DNA of 64,000 nucleotides from Helopsaltes ochotensis (Eukaryota > Chordata > Aves > Passeriformes > Locustellidae), in the NCBI GenBank assembly GCA_013400155.1, contig VXBM01001194.1:32250-96249 (forward strand), in the 5' to 3' direction. The notes under the pieces are model-generated. The model was given only the letters and a program-made list of their open reading frames with translations. It was not told the DNA's origin and did not search any database. This document shows positions 24,301 to 36,400 of the stretch, piece after piece; the stretch's first letter is position 1, and each line of letters starts with the position of its first letter. A program made the translations under genes and the position numbers.

Positions 24301-27300
24301 AGCCTGGTTTCTATCCAGTGAGAGTCCCACCATCAGATAGCCTAAGTAACAATATTGTAGAAAGTCTCTAATCCAGGAGGTACCAAGTGCTTTAAAATAA
24401 CCAAGTCTCCCATTGCTGCTTGCTGCATAGGATTTGAAAAACTCTGTGCTACCTCTATATTTAGTAAGTAATGATAGGACAAGACTTCAATGTCCTTCAG
24501 TCCTCCAGCTGCTTAGGTGTTTTTCTAATGCTGTAGCACCTTTAGAGTATTACTGAAGCAAGAAAACAGAGCGAGAAAATCAGTGACATTTTTCCCCCAC
24601 TACACATTTAAATCCTTTATTTGTAAATCAAATAAGACTTCTCCCATCTTTTCTGATTGGTTTGACCATTTCATCTTTTATAACTGCTTCTGATCCTCGT
24701 TTTTCCATTTGGCAATGTAACACATTCAGAAATAAGCATTAATGCCCTTGAACTTACCATGGCTGTATATTAGAACAAAAGAAAAAAGTCCAAGAAATAC
24801 ACTAGTAGGAAATTAATGTAAGGTCACAAATTTGGTGTCATATCAAACTTTTAGAGATAATAAGGTTTTCTTATACATAAAATGAAATTAAAACTGCACT
24901 AAACAGTGAGGCTAAATTATTTTAAGCTTTTTAAAAAAAACCTATAAATGCTATAAGCTATTACATAACAATAAGAAATTCGTTTTCAGTAAACTTTCAC
25001 TTGTAAGTGACACTAAAATTTGTGCCTTAAGTGTATATACATCATGATCAATAATTGATACAGATACTGCTGCTTCACTTTGCTTTGGAGTTGGGGTCAT
25101 AAAAGTTCAAGCAAAGCAACCTAGAGGCTTAGCTGCATGCTATGTAGGTAGCCCTTCTCCTATTTCATCACCATCTCGTGAAAATGGAGTTTGTTTCTGC
25201 AGTGGTAAATCAGAGTTAAGAGGCAGGACAACGTTTTATACTTCAGGACTTTCTTTTAACAGCTTTGTGCACCTCTATTAGTCCTCCCCTCTGAATCATT
25301 CCCGCACATCTTGAAAGCCAGGCCACTAAAGGAACACTGTGGTATTTCCAATGACTCAGCTCTTTTTTCTCTGCCAACTTGTGCACCTATTTTGACCTTA
25401 TTAACATTCTGGTCAGAATCCCTTTCCTTCTCACACAAAAAAGATAAAGCAAATGGAACCTGAAAATACATGAATATGTAACACCCATCCCTTCTTCTGG
25501 TGTCCTGTCCAGACACTCTAGTCAGAATAGATTTGAATCACTGTTTAGTGGGTATGGAAATGCTGTACTGCCAAACCAGGCAGCTGACCCAGAAACCATA
25601 TCTCATTAATACTATTTAGTATAGTATGAATAAAGATCCTTCAAGAACGGGAATATGTCAGAAACTTCCTAATGATATGTCCACTCCTGCTGTCATCAAT
25701 TTAGTCCGATTCTTGGAGAAGGACGAATTGATACGACCCTACACGTCTTTGCTATATACTGACTAATTCCTCTATATAATGACTGAGAAGTAATATCTTT
25801 CTACAGTTGCCATAAAAATAGGAGGTAAAACATAATTATAAAAAATAGAAATCTAGGTTTAGAGATTTCTAATTCCTATTTCAAATTAACTGTTCATTAA
25901 CCTGAAATGTGTTTATATATTCACATTTATGAATTGGCAGTCTTAGAAATATAAATCATAAATAAATTCGTAAGACTAATAGTCAGAGCCTGGCTTAACC
26001 AAAAGGATTCTAGGGGGCAGTTAACTTTCTGAAAAAGTACAGCTGCTAACAAATTCCTCTAACTTTGCAGATGCCATAAGACTTACAATAGCTGCTGAAA
26101 AATGGATACATAAAATAAAAAAAGAATTCATCACGTTTTCAAAGGGATCTAAGCTATATCCTTGCCAAATTAAGTTCCCATGACAGATCGTAGTCTTTCA
26201 CAATTGTTGTGAGTACAAATTAACAACACCTTTCCTACATTTTTAAACTATATCACGTGCAAAAGCAAATTGATTGTCTGCTGGGATATAATGTGCTACA
26301 GCTGCTTAGTGATACTCCGACAGAAATTTGTCTAGACCATCTAAATGGACTAATTATGAAAAAAACACATTGTACTGGCAGTCACATGGGATCAAGATGC
26401 TGCTCAGGGTCTAGTTTAAACATTTTGCTCTCATGATAACCTCCTGGAACAGATCATTCTACATCTCAAAAGAAAGGCTTTTCAAGGAACACTTAGATCC
26501 TTTACCCCCTGTATAATAAGAGAGTGGTTGATAAATTTTCTTGTCCTGTTTATGAACTGCATATGGTATCACTGGCAGAACATGCCTGGAAGACTGAAGA
26601 AACTTTATGTACTTTTTATCTTGTTCACAGAGAATCAATTAGTAAAACTGTAAATTATATTTCAATCACATGTTGTTTAAAAGGAAAGAGCATTTCTCCA
26701 GTGTAATGTATTTTTCCCCAGTTCAAAAGAACCTGATAAAGGCAGCTTATCTTTGGCAGTTTTCAGCTAACAGAAAGGTTAAATATATTTCATTGAACTA
26801 GATCTCTAAGCCAATTCACGCATACGTGTTGTTCCTTGCTGACTTGATCCTCTATGCCACTATCCTTGCCTACAAAAAGCAGGAAATGTTTTTTAACACT
26901 TATTGGTCACTCTCAAATTTTGTGCTATTTGCTGAACCCTTGGTCTCAGGATGCTGAGGGATTTTTAAGTGCATCTTTCCAATTTTGAGTTTGTTTTTTT
27001 TTATTAATAGCATACTTTAATTCTGGCTGATGCTATCTTCAAAGAAAGGACAGAATGTCTTGGGAAGGTTAAAATTAAGTTACTAGTCTTACTACTTTTA
27101 AATCCCTTGCCTCTGCTTAGGAAGATATGTGGTAGTCTTTGAAAGGCTATTGTTAGACTGTGTCAGTGGGAAAACACTAGAATAAAAAAAAAAGAAAAAC
27201 AGAAACACTTTAAAATCTTACTTTTCTTCCTGGAAAGCACTCTTCAGTAACGGAATCAAAAATGTTTCTTTTTTTAGCACCAAGTACAGCCTAACATGAG

Positions 27301-28321
27301 GTAAAAAACCTGGTATCAGTAGTTAATACCTTGCTTTATCTGTAAGGGATGAGAAAGGGAATGAAAAAGAAAAATTGTGTTGCTTTAACAAAACCCAGCC
27401 TTGCCTCCAAGTTAGGAGCTGCACAATAGAAAAAAGGAAGAGTTACATTAGAGGAAAAGAACAGAAGAACTAGAAAAATGCCAGAAAAAGTCAAGAAAAG
27501 GAAGACTGGACAGCAAAAGTTTCATCCAGGAAAAGATACTGGATATGAAACAGTAGAGCTGAGCTCACTGAAGGACAGTGATTGACAACACATAAGTGTA
27601 TTGGCCTTTCTAACCCTGTCCTAAAACATACTGAGGACACAAGACCACTGAAAGTGTTCTACCTACTTGGGACAGAGAGACCCTCCACTTGTTAAGAAAC
27701 ACAAGAACAGCTATGACCCATGGTTGTACAAATATGCATTCATCCTGCACATTGCCACTTTGTATGCTACTTTAGTTTTTCAGTCAGCTATGCTGCTCTA
27801 CCTCAAAGCTAGAGTTTTATTACTCTGGAAGTTCATTTCACTGAAAAATGCCATTCAACTGCATATCCCATTTAATAATGAATTTTATTAACAAAATCAA
27901 AACTGGCATTATAGTGTGCAATAATTTTCTTCCCAATATTAACCACTCAAAAAACCTAAAATCCACTTTACAAATAAAGCACAGTGTTTTCCTGGTCGTG
28001 ACCCCAAGGCCCAAGAGGACATATGAAGAATCAGCATTGCACCCTATTGAGAGCATTCTGACAGATTCTCTGGATCTGGCCCCCATCCATTGCCTGAGTA
28101 AACATCTCTCTGATGTGCAGGCACTACAAATGTTTACCACATGAAATGAGTATCATTCTTTAATTTGGGTACAAGTAACATCTTTCAGCATACAAAAAGC
28201 AATAATTTTTGTGAAACAGGGAAGCATGAGCCAAGGTGGGTCTTTCAGAACAAAATCTGCAATTATAGCACCATTAATACCTGTTCCAGGCAAGAGTTTC
28301 TTTATTCAGTGTTTGGAGAAG
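21331..28321. other. Intergenic or intronic DNA, no gene seen
   Basis: Seven kilobases of AT-rich single-copy sequence. A CpG cluster at 24119-24143 (five CpGs in about 25 bases) sits inside a 116-codon frame (24021-24371) with no recognisable domain. A smaller CpG cluster is at 25706-25745. Frames around 27.7-28.1 kb are similarly anonymous. No RNA gene or transposon was recognised before 28328. Confidence 0.6.
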
Positions 28322-28327
28322 GGTGAA
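28322..28327. repeat. Left target-site duplication GGTGAA
   Basis: Identical to 28674-28679; flanks solo LTR copy 2. Confidence 0.9.
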
Positions 28328-28673
28328 TGTCAGTGTTTAGCACAGCATGAAAGACACAGACACTCGGAGTTTCGAAAGGAGTAGAAAAGAGGCTGAACTT
28401 TATTGTTCTTCTCTTATATGGTTTTTAGATCTATGCCAAGGATTGGTAGATGGTGTCACCACCTCTCCAATCCCATTGGTCAAATTGACAGTCCATTAAG
28501 TGTTCCTTCACTAAGAAAGTATGTGAATGTTGATAAGAAATATCTCAAACAAGCCTTTCTATCGATAACACCAGTGTGAGAAAGAAGCAAGAACAATGCA
28601 AAACATTGAGAACTCTGACTCCACTTTATAAACTAAGAAGCACATCAGAAAGGCTGCAAAAGTCAGGGCAACA
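28328..28673 (-). mobile_element. Solo LTR of an endogenous retrovirus, copy 2 (346 bp)
   Basis: On the - strand it begins TGTTGCCCTGAC (at 28673) and ends with ...GACA (at 28328), so it has TG...CA ends. It is flanked by a perfect 6-bp duplication GGTGAA (28322-28327 and 28674-28679). It belongs to the same family as 2376-2714 and 46550-46896. On the - strand an ATATAAG TATA box (28413-28419) is followed closely by AATAAA (28399-28404). The first 115 bp of the LTR (28559-28673) differ from copy 3 at only five positions by hand alignment, while the other two thirds differ at roughly one base in five. No proviral interior remains. The 6-bp duplication suggests a class II (ERVK-like) integrase; the name is not assigned. 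Confidence 0.93.
28399..28419 (-). promoter_or_regulatory. LTR core promoter and poly(A) signal, copy 2
   Basis: Read on the - strand: ATATAA (28419-28414), then nine bases, then AATAAA (28404-28399). The surrounding 35 bases are identical to copy 3, making this one of the two best conserved parts of the element. The box would direct transcription leftward. Confidence 0.65.
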
Positions 28674-28679
28674 GGTGAA
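28674..28679. repeat. Right target-site duplication GGTGAA
   Basis: Identical to 28322-28327; abuts the LTR's TG end. Confidence 0.9.
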
Positions 28680-28867
28680 ATTTCAAAATGTAATGCTATA
28701 AGGGAACTTCTCAGATATTTATGTTTATAGATCAATCATAGCTAATCAACTGGTACTTGCAGTCTTTTGCTCAGTGGTGAGAGGGCAAATATTAGCTATA
28801 TATGACTCACAGAATCACAGAATAGACAAGGTTGGAACGGATAGGTCATTTGATCCAACCTTCCTGC

Positions 28868-29406
28868 TCAAACGGGGTCATTCTGGGTCACATTACACAG
28901 GATTGTGTCCAGATGGTTCTTGAGTATCTCCATTGAGCAAGACTCCACAACCTCTCTGGGCAATTTGTTCCAGTGCTCAGTCACCTGCATCACAAAGAAG
29001 TTGTGGAACTTCCTCAGGTGGAACTTCTGTGCATCAGTTTCTTCTTCATTGCTTCTTGTTCTATTGCTTGGCATCACTGAGAAGAGCCTGGTCCATTCTC
29101 TTCACGCACCCCCTTCAGATACTTACAGACATTGATGAGGTCCCCTCTCAGTCTTCTCTTCTTGAGGCTGCACAGACTCAGCTCCCTCAGCCTTTCCTCT
29201 TAAGTGAGGTGTTCCAGTCCCCTCATAATCTTTGTTGCCCTTTGCTGGACCCACACCAGCAGCTCCATGTCTCCCTTGTACTGACGAGCCCAGAGCTGGG
29301 CACAGTTCTTGGAGGCCTCACCAGGGATGAGTAGAGGGTTAGGATCATCTCCCTCCACCTGCTGGCAATGTGGAAGGGCTGCCCAGCACTCTGGAGTATC
29401 AGCCAC
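28868..29406 (-). pseudogene. CR1 ORF2 C-terminal region remnant
   Basis: The frame starting near 29406 reads MADTPECWAALPH and then jumps to a block ending RRATKIMRGLEHL-like (QQRATKIMRGLEHLT). The jump shows loss of some tens of codons between them. A second open frame (28868-29077) carries SNRTRSN, FFVMQVTEHWNKLPREVVES and MEILKNHLD, the conserved CR1 C-terminal block. At least one frameshift separates the two. The AT-rich 3'UTR and tail follow at 28806-28867. Confidence 0.9.
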
Positions 29407-29429
29407 TCCTCCCAGCTTTTTGTCATCAG

Positions 29430-29960
29430 TGAACTTGCTGAGGAAGCATCTGCCCCCTCATCCAAGTCATTGAGGAATAAGTTAAACAATGCTGGGCTCA
29501 GTGTTGGACCTTGAGGGACACCACTAGTGACAGGCCTCCCACTAGACCCTGTGCCACTATCACAACCCTCTGGGATCTGCTGTTCAGTCTGTTCTCAATC
29601 CACCTTGCTGTCTACTCATCCAGTCCACACTTCCTGAGTTTGCCTATGAGGATGCTGCCAGTGACTGAGCCAAAAGACTTCCTGAAGTCAAGGCAGGCAA
29701 TATCCACCCCTCTCCACTCATTCATCCAGGTAGTTTCATTTTAGAAGCCAGTCAGGTCAACATGATTTACCTTTAGTGAATTCATGCTGACTACTCCTGA
29801 TCACATTTCTGTCATCCATGTGGACAAAGATGGCCTCCAGAACGAAGTGCTCTATCGTCTTTTACAGGAATTGAGGTGAGGCTGACTGGCCAGTAGTTCC
29901 CTGTGCCCTTCTCACCCTTTTTGAAAATCAGGATTCCCTTCCAGCCTGTAGCAGACACAC
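29430..29960 (-). pseudogene. CR1 ORF2 reverse transcriptase remnant
   Basis: Reading leftward on the - strand, the following blocks appear in turn: GNYWPVSLTSIP (the GNYRPVSLTS motif), an LDFRKSFGSV counterpart of the LDFSKAFDTV motif, WIENRLNSRSQRVVI, a degraded GVPQGSVLGP block, and FNLFLNDLDEG. They need several frame changes and contain stop codons. The catalytic aspartate of the LDF block is kept, but the FADD-type active site block is disrupted. Dead fragment. Confidence 0.88.
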
Positions 29961-29991
29961 CCCATAATGTTACCTTTACTAGTCTGCCCTT

Positions 29992-30290
29992 TTATCCTGA
30001 CCCATAAGCTCTTGACTTGCTCATCATCCACCGAAAGAGCTCAATACATTCCAAATGTTCCCTTACACAGAGGGCAACTCCACCACTGTGCCTTCCTTGT
30101 CTGTCTCTCCCCAACAGCAAGAATCCCTGCAGGACAACATTGCAGTCATGCAAGCTATCCCACCACGTCTCCATAATGACAATGAGGCCAAAGCCCTGTG
30201 ACTGCCTGTGGATCTGTAGTTCATCCTGTTTGTGCCCCATACTGCATGGATTGGTGTACAGGCACTTTATACAAGTATTTGATGGTCTCA
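29992..30290 (-). pseudogene. CR1 ORF2 endonuclease domain remnant
   Basis: The - strand frame reads KCLYTNPCSMGHKQDEL, then ETWWDSLHD, then RDRQGRHSGGVAL. These are the hallmark blocks of the CR1 exonuclease-endonuclease-phosphatase domain: the N-terminal YTN..S, the catalytic ETWW glutamate block, and RRDRxGRxGGGVALYV. The frame is open through this domain but lacks its C-terminal half (the catalytic H and D blocks), because the sequence passes by deletion into reverse transcriptase at about 29960. It cannot encode an active nuclease. Confidence 0.9.
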
Positions 30291-33200
30291 GGATCCCACC
30301 AGGACTGAGGGGTGTGAAATGATGCACTACAGTCCTGTCTTGTGGTTATGCCTTCGGCTGCTTATGCTTGCTTGACTTTAGAATTTAGGGACTAAAACCT
30401 GTAATTATCTTTTTTACGCCAAGTTTTATGGCCAGTGCAGGCATATATTGACTTATCAGAGTATATGTCTTCTTAAAATACCTTCAGTGGTTGATTTACC
30501 AACATTAAAATGGCTGATTATAGGTTTATGCAACTGGAAAAGAAGTCGGCAGGGGCTAAACACTTTTTAAGAGATACAAAATGCACTCTGATTACAGCTC
30601 AAACTGCAGCTTCATTTAGGCAGTCACACATATGTTCTTGTGTTCAGCCTGCTGTGTTCTGGAGTGCCAAAACCAGACTCGTCCCACCAGCTGAAGCCAC
30701 TGCAGAAGAATATCCTGTAGAAGTAATGCCTGATCCCACCTTCTCCTTGATGCATGAAGGTGCTAATGGTCTTCTGTGGTTTCCAAAGTCATCAGTCATC
30801 GTGACTGCTCATCTATTCAGGGCAACCTATTCATGTGAATCACACTGTTAATCACTGATGTTCCCACCTGCTCTTTAACATAATGTTGAGATAATGTTTT
30901 GAAATCTGTTTTGAAATAATTTGAAAATATTGCTAGCTGGGGGCAAAAGAATGAAAGAATCGGTGGAGTTTGATTGTAACTTCAGAAATTTTGTTCTGTA
31001 GATATCTCAGCAGTCACTGTGAAAATATTCCTTGATGTGTCAATATCTGTTCAGAATATTATGTAATTCTTCTTAAAGGCACTCCTCAAGAGATATCAGC
31101 TTCCTAACATTCCAATTTCTAATGAAAGGTAGAGAAATGCCTGCAAAAGTTGAAATTTGGCAAAATTTTAGAGAAGTAATCTTGTTGGATATTTCCAAAA
31201 TAAACTTTTGCTGATCATAACTGTGAATTTATGTAAATGCAAAATTGTTTTTTATAACAGGAAACTTGATCTATCTTTAATAATGGGAAAAATACTGTCC
31301 CATACTGGGACCTTATCACCAGGTATCCATTTATTACTACCACTTTATTAATAGCTTAAAAAAGACTTTTGTGATCAGAAAAGATACCCTTTTCTTAATA
31401 ATTTTTGGGTGTCACATAGTAAGTGGAAAGTGAAAAAACTACCTTTAATAATTAAAATAGCTTGAAATGTATTTTGCCTGATCCCCTACAAGAAATGAAA
31501 AAAATATGATCCAGCTATCTAGGTATACAGTACCTGCCAGTAAAGCTTAGAGAAAAAAAAAAGATTTTAAAATAATAATCTCTCTGGGGTGCAAATAGCA
31601 ATTAATTATATAGTAATCTTGATACTTCTCCCTTTTGATCCTATTCATTATCCATTGTCATGTGAATTGTTCTTTCTAATTTTCCCAACAGTAATTATCA
31701 TTCAGTTTATCCTAATATTTTCTTTTTTGTTGTTCATGTTCACATTTAACTCAGGTTTCTTGTAACTGCTTTCAACTCTCTATGTATTTCATGAAACCCT
31801 TTTTTGTCATTTTTTTCATTCTTTCAAATTGTCCATTCTCCTGCTGGAGAAGTGTATCAGTTCCCACTGCAAACTTCCCCACAGCCCTGCCAGCACTTCA
31901 AACCATTTTGCAAGCATCAGCTCCACAGACACGCAAAACGGTTTGTCTTTGTATACACACAGTCTTTAGCCAACACCACTGACAATTTGTAACAAATATA
32001 GAAGCTAGAATGGTAGCCATGAAATACATTTCACGTAGTCCACTCCAGAGTCATCAAACAACACTATTAAACAACTTGGTATTAACAGCTTGTGTCAGCT
32101 TTGGAGGATTTCAGATCCAAAAAGAAAGAATAGGCTCTGTATGATGCTCCTAATTCCTCATCTTATCTAGCTGCAGAAAATGTGTGTATGCATGACTCAA
32201 AGGAGTTCATTCTTTCTTGCTATTCAAAAAAACAATATCCTCATCAGAAATACTATCATCATATATTCCCACACTACACTACTAACAATGCTGAGGTTTA
32301 AATGGATGCAGTACTGAACTGTACCAGAATTATTAGGCACGTATTAGTCATGACAGTCAGCATAACATGGAGCTTGTTCTTGGTTCTGTACTGTACTCCC
32401 TGGTCCAATACTGTACATCTGCTTTTGCCCCCTTGACCGCTTAATATTAAGCTTGGGACACCTGATAGTTGTCTTACAGAGTGGATGTACAGTCCCTGAA
32501 AGATGTCATTCTGCACAGCCTGCAGTGCCCCCCCTTCTCCCTCACAGCTGCTGGAACAGATCGTAGCTGCCCCATGATCTTTGTCCACTGAGATTGGACT
32601 GGTCGGACAGTAGGAGTGAGAAAGAGAAAAACATCCCGTCTATAGCCCTTGAATCACTGGTGACTCTCTGTCCAAAGAACAGTGATAAACTTAAGGCTAC
32701 CATGATCCATTCCTGTTACCAGCTTTATCAAGACAGCATCAAATTATACAGTTCATTACTAATCCACTGATGTTCCGATGATGTTCTTCTAAGATACTAA
32801 TGCTTGTCTACCGAGCTGTGCTCCATGAGACATTTTCCACAATTATATATCACATCAGAATATCTTGCTACAAGTCCTAAGTATTAAAAAAGGGGCAGAG
32901 AAACAGGAATAATACTCTAATATCAAGCAACACACTTTTATAAGAAGAAACAGGGTCAACGCCTGAACAATTGAATAGGTGGAGGTTTTACAAAGGATTT
33001 TTTGTTGGATTTCATGTCGATTTCTACTGCCATTTTTCCTCACTCTTTTGAAATATTCATTGCTTATCTTTATATCTATTTTTACTTTCCACTCTAATTC
33101 CTCAGATGTTCAGCGTGCCGCTGCTCTTACAGGTTCTAAAACAACAGCAAAAGTGAAGCTGTCTGGGCTATACTCCTGTTAACACCATAAAGGACAGCAT

Positions 33201-33360
33201 AAAGGAAGGCTCTCATCAGTCACAACATTGTTACCATGCAATCAAGTGCACCTTTGAAAGTCTGAGGTAGATTATCTCACTCAAGAGGAAGAAAAGGTAT
33301 GCCCCACAGTATACTCGGCAGTATTTATTGTCATTTCCCTGCTTCTCAGTTGTTTGGGTG

Positions 33361-33414
33361 TGGTTTTTGTTTTTGTGTTTGTGGTTTTGTTTTGTTTTTG
33401 GGTTTTTTTTTTTT
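33361..33414 (+). repeat. T/G-rich low-complexity tract
   Basis: Imperfect (GTTTT)n with a terminal T12 run. Simple sequence. Confidence 0.8.
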
Positions 33415-36400
33415 CCTGGTGAAATTCTACACCCTGAAAGAAAGATTTATCACATCAAAAGAAAAAAAAAAAAGCTTTCATGGTCATGTCTTCTAATGAA
33501 CACTTTTTAGAAGGCTTGGAGTTTTATTGAACTTTTTTCTTTTCTTGCCCCTATGATCAGACAATAGCAATTCATGATTTCTTTTCTTGCTGGTCCAGTC
33601 TCTATGGAACAGCACCTTTCAAACTCATTTGCAAAACGTTACTGTTTTCTATTAGTGCAAGGAAGACTAAAATGTAACCTTGCAATGGGAATCCATCAAA
33701 ATTATTGCCACCTCAAATAAAAGCAAATGACAGATCATTTAGAGTACTTGTAAAATAATTCCAGATTCATTTTTGGAGTCATCTGGGAAAAATGGCACTA
33801 CACTATCTAAAAATACCAATTTTTACCCTGAGGCAGACTCCACTGAAATGAAAGACTTTTACTTTTAAAATTATTTTAAATTTTTACCATAACTGAATTG
33901 ACTAATTCTGAATCTTATTTGAAGAGAAACGGAGGGAAAACCAGGAAGGAATAACATTAACAGTGCAACTGAGTAGAAGAATTCCTAAGATGAGAAAAGG
34001 AAATGTGCACCATCTGGAAGAGAAGCTTCTAAAATTAGGCTATTAGGTTATATGGTTCATGATTAAAATCTGGCAAAAGCCTTCTTTTCTCTGGCAGAAC
34101 AGACAGTATCTTGACTCTTGAATAATATTCATGATACTGCTTCGGAGCAGGGAACATTAGTTTCTAGGGATATGAAGTACTGGATCCCCTGGGAAGAGGC
34201 CAATCTCTTGTTTGAGTTGAATACACTTCACAGATGAAGGGGAGGAAGACGAGAAAGGTCTTGCCTATTTACCATGGATGCTATCAGTTAAGGAAAGCAG
34301 TTTGGCAGAGCTCCGTACAGTGGGCTAGCAAATATCAGAAATAGTTTTATTTCTTTGGTTGAAAGGACACAACTTTTGGAATCAGCCTCAGTAACTATTT
34401 GAATTTTATATTTATCAATATCCATAGTCCAAACTGGAGCAACTAAAAGATGGCTTGAAACATATGAAAAATTTAGAACTAATTTTTTTAGCTGTGTTCC
34501 GTAGTCAGCTGTTCCTTATTAATGAAATTATGCAAGACAATCTTGAAAAATCTGGGTATCAGAAGGGGTTTGGGAGTGATGACACCTGACAAATCATTTT
34601 GCCAGGCACTACACCAGAATTTCTTTTATGCAAGGAGAAAAGGAGACTAAAATGAAAAACAGGTAATACCGCTCAGAATAATGTATGAAAAAAGAAAGTC
34701 CTTTATAATTGCTTATCTTTACGCTTTTACCGGAAAAGAAACCTTTTCAATTATGATGACACAGCACAATTCAGCACAGAGTACAACAGTGACTTGCAGC
34801 ATCACAGTCACACCAGAGAGGGGATATGCCTTGTCCAACATACACAACTTCTGGGCAGAACAAATTAAAGCAAGCAGAGTGCAATAATGCAGCTATATTG
34901 TTTCTTACTAGGTAAGTTGGCACTGTCTCCTGCAAATACCCTAGAGGTTAGGGCTGCTGTCTTCCTCAGGGACTTCAGCTCCCTCTAAGAGGTTGTGTTC
35001 TGTTTAGCTATTACCTTGGTTACTCAAGAAACAGCGCATTTTCTTGAATTTTAGAAGATTGACATGCTCTTCTAGTTTTTCTATTTTTATAGATGTTTTT
35101 GCAATAATAATGCCAATTATTTTCTTCTAGTCTTCTAAATTCTCAATTCACAAATTAAAAGTGTCCAGGATAAGATAGCCTTGCTATGTTCTACATTCTC
35201 ACCCTCAGATTCTAAATAAGTTACTCACAATGGTAGTATTTTCAGTTAAATTAATATTTTGTCTTCCTTAATCAATCTCCATGTACATAATAGAATATGA
35301 GTATAAAGTGGATAAAAAAGGTGCATGTGAGATAATTTTTTCACCTTAGAGACATTTGGACAATATGTCTTTTAATACTTAATTATTTTCTTACATTTTT
35401 CAGAGGTTGTGGAATATTCAGGGTCACTTGCCTTTACAAGGAGAACAAGCAGAACCAGAATCCCCTCAGGTCAGGAGCTATCAAAAATGAAAAATCTTTT
35501 TCTAAAACTGATGTGACAAAAGATAAACCATGACTAATGTAACAGCACGTCAGTCTAAAGTCTCAGCATGCAGGCTGCACACAGGAATTTTCAGATCACA
35601 TATCCGATTGTGAATCAGGGGAATTAGTTCCATGAGTGATAAGAGAAGGTTGGATAGATTACAGAGCCTAACTTCTACATGAAATTTGTTGAAAATAATT
35701 AGGAAGATTGGTGTCTGATTATCTGTTAAAAATGTTAGCAACGTCTTCTTCAGGCAGAATGCAGAAGCTTTTTCCCTTTCGAGAAGAAATGGAGGTTTCT
35801 GATTTACTGCAGACCAGCTGGGTGCAGGAGGCACCCTCCACTAGAAGACTGCAGAAAGCCATTTTTCACTGTAGGTCTTGGGCAGCTGATTTAGCAGGGA
35901 AGGGAAGAGAATGAAGGTAAATGAGCTAAAACAGCTACGAAAGGAACTTCTAGTATTTGAATGCAGAAATACACATACTGCAGCTGTGGCATTACAGAGG
36001 CAATTAAATGGGTGTTCCATAATCTAAGCTTGACTCACAAGCCAAATGGGATGTACCATTTTAAAATTCTGCCTTCATGTACTACATACATGAATAAATG
36101 CTGTATAATAATGTTCTAGCTCCAGATTAGTGGAGAAAACATGACTAAGCGTGCTATTTTAATCACCTTTGCAACGATGATTACTGTTAAGATGCTTCTG
36201 AGAATGTTTAATCTAAGACTAGTCATTCATCTCCATTTCTTTCTTGTCACAATCCACCCAGATGCTGTCTATTGTGACCTTTCTGCTCCTATTTTACCGT
36301 GCTGTTTACCAGAAGATTATTTTTGATCCCCGTGCTACTTTGTAACAAATATGCCTTATTGCTATCTTTACATAGACTGAAAAATAGCGGTTATCTCAAT

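Larger units (their letters stand above)
28806..30300 (-). mobile_element. CR1 LINE, 5'-truncated and internally deleted
   Basis: The + strand begins TCACAGAATCACAGAAT at 28806. This is the reverse complement of the short tandem tail that ends CR1 elements, so the element runs leftward with its 3' end here. Going rightward one passes through the C-terminal part of ORF2, the reverse transcriptase and finally the apurinic endonuclease domain near 29992-30290. ORF1, the 5'UTR and the N-terminus are missing, which is typical of CR1 5' truncation. Compared with intact CR1 ORF2 there are two large internal deletions, one between endonuclease and reverse transcriptase (near 29960) and one between the palm and the C-terminal region (near 29370). 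There are also in-frame stops and frameshifts. CR1 normally creates no target duplication and none is seen. The element is a fossil. Confidence 0.93.

Noticed and set aside
28905..30322. Several + strand frames of 70-133 codons across the CR1
   Set aside because: They are antisense shadows of the degraded CR1 ORF2.
30510..30851. 113-codon + strand frame next to the CR1
   Set aside because: No recognisable domain, no splice sites or codon pattern that sets it apart; frames of this length are expected by chance across 64 kb.
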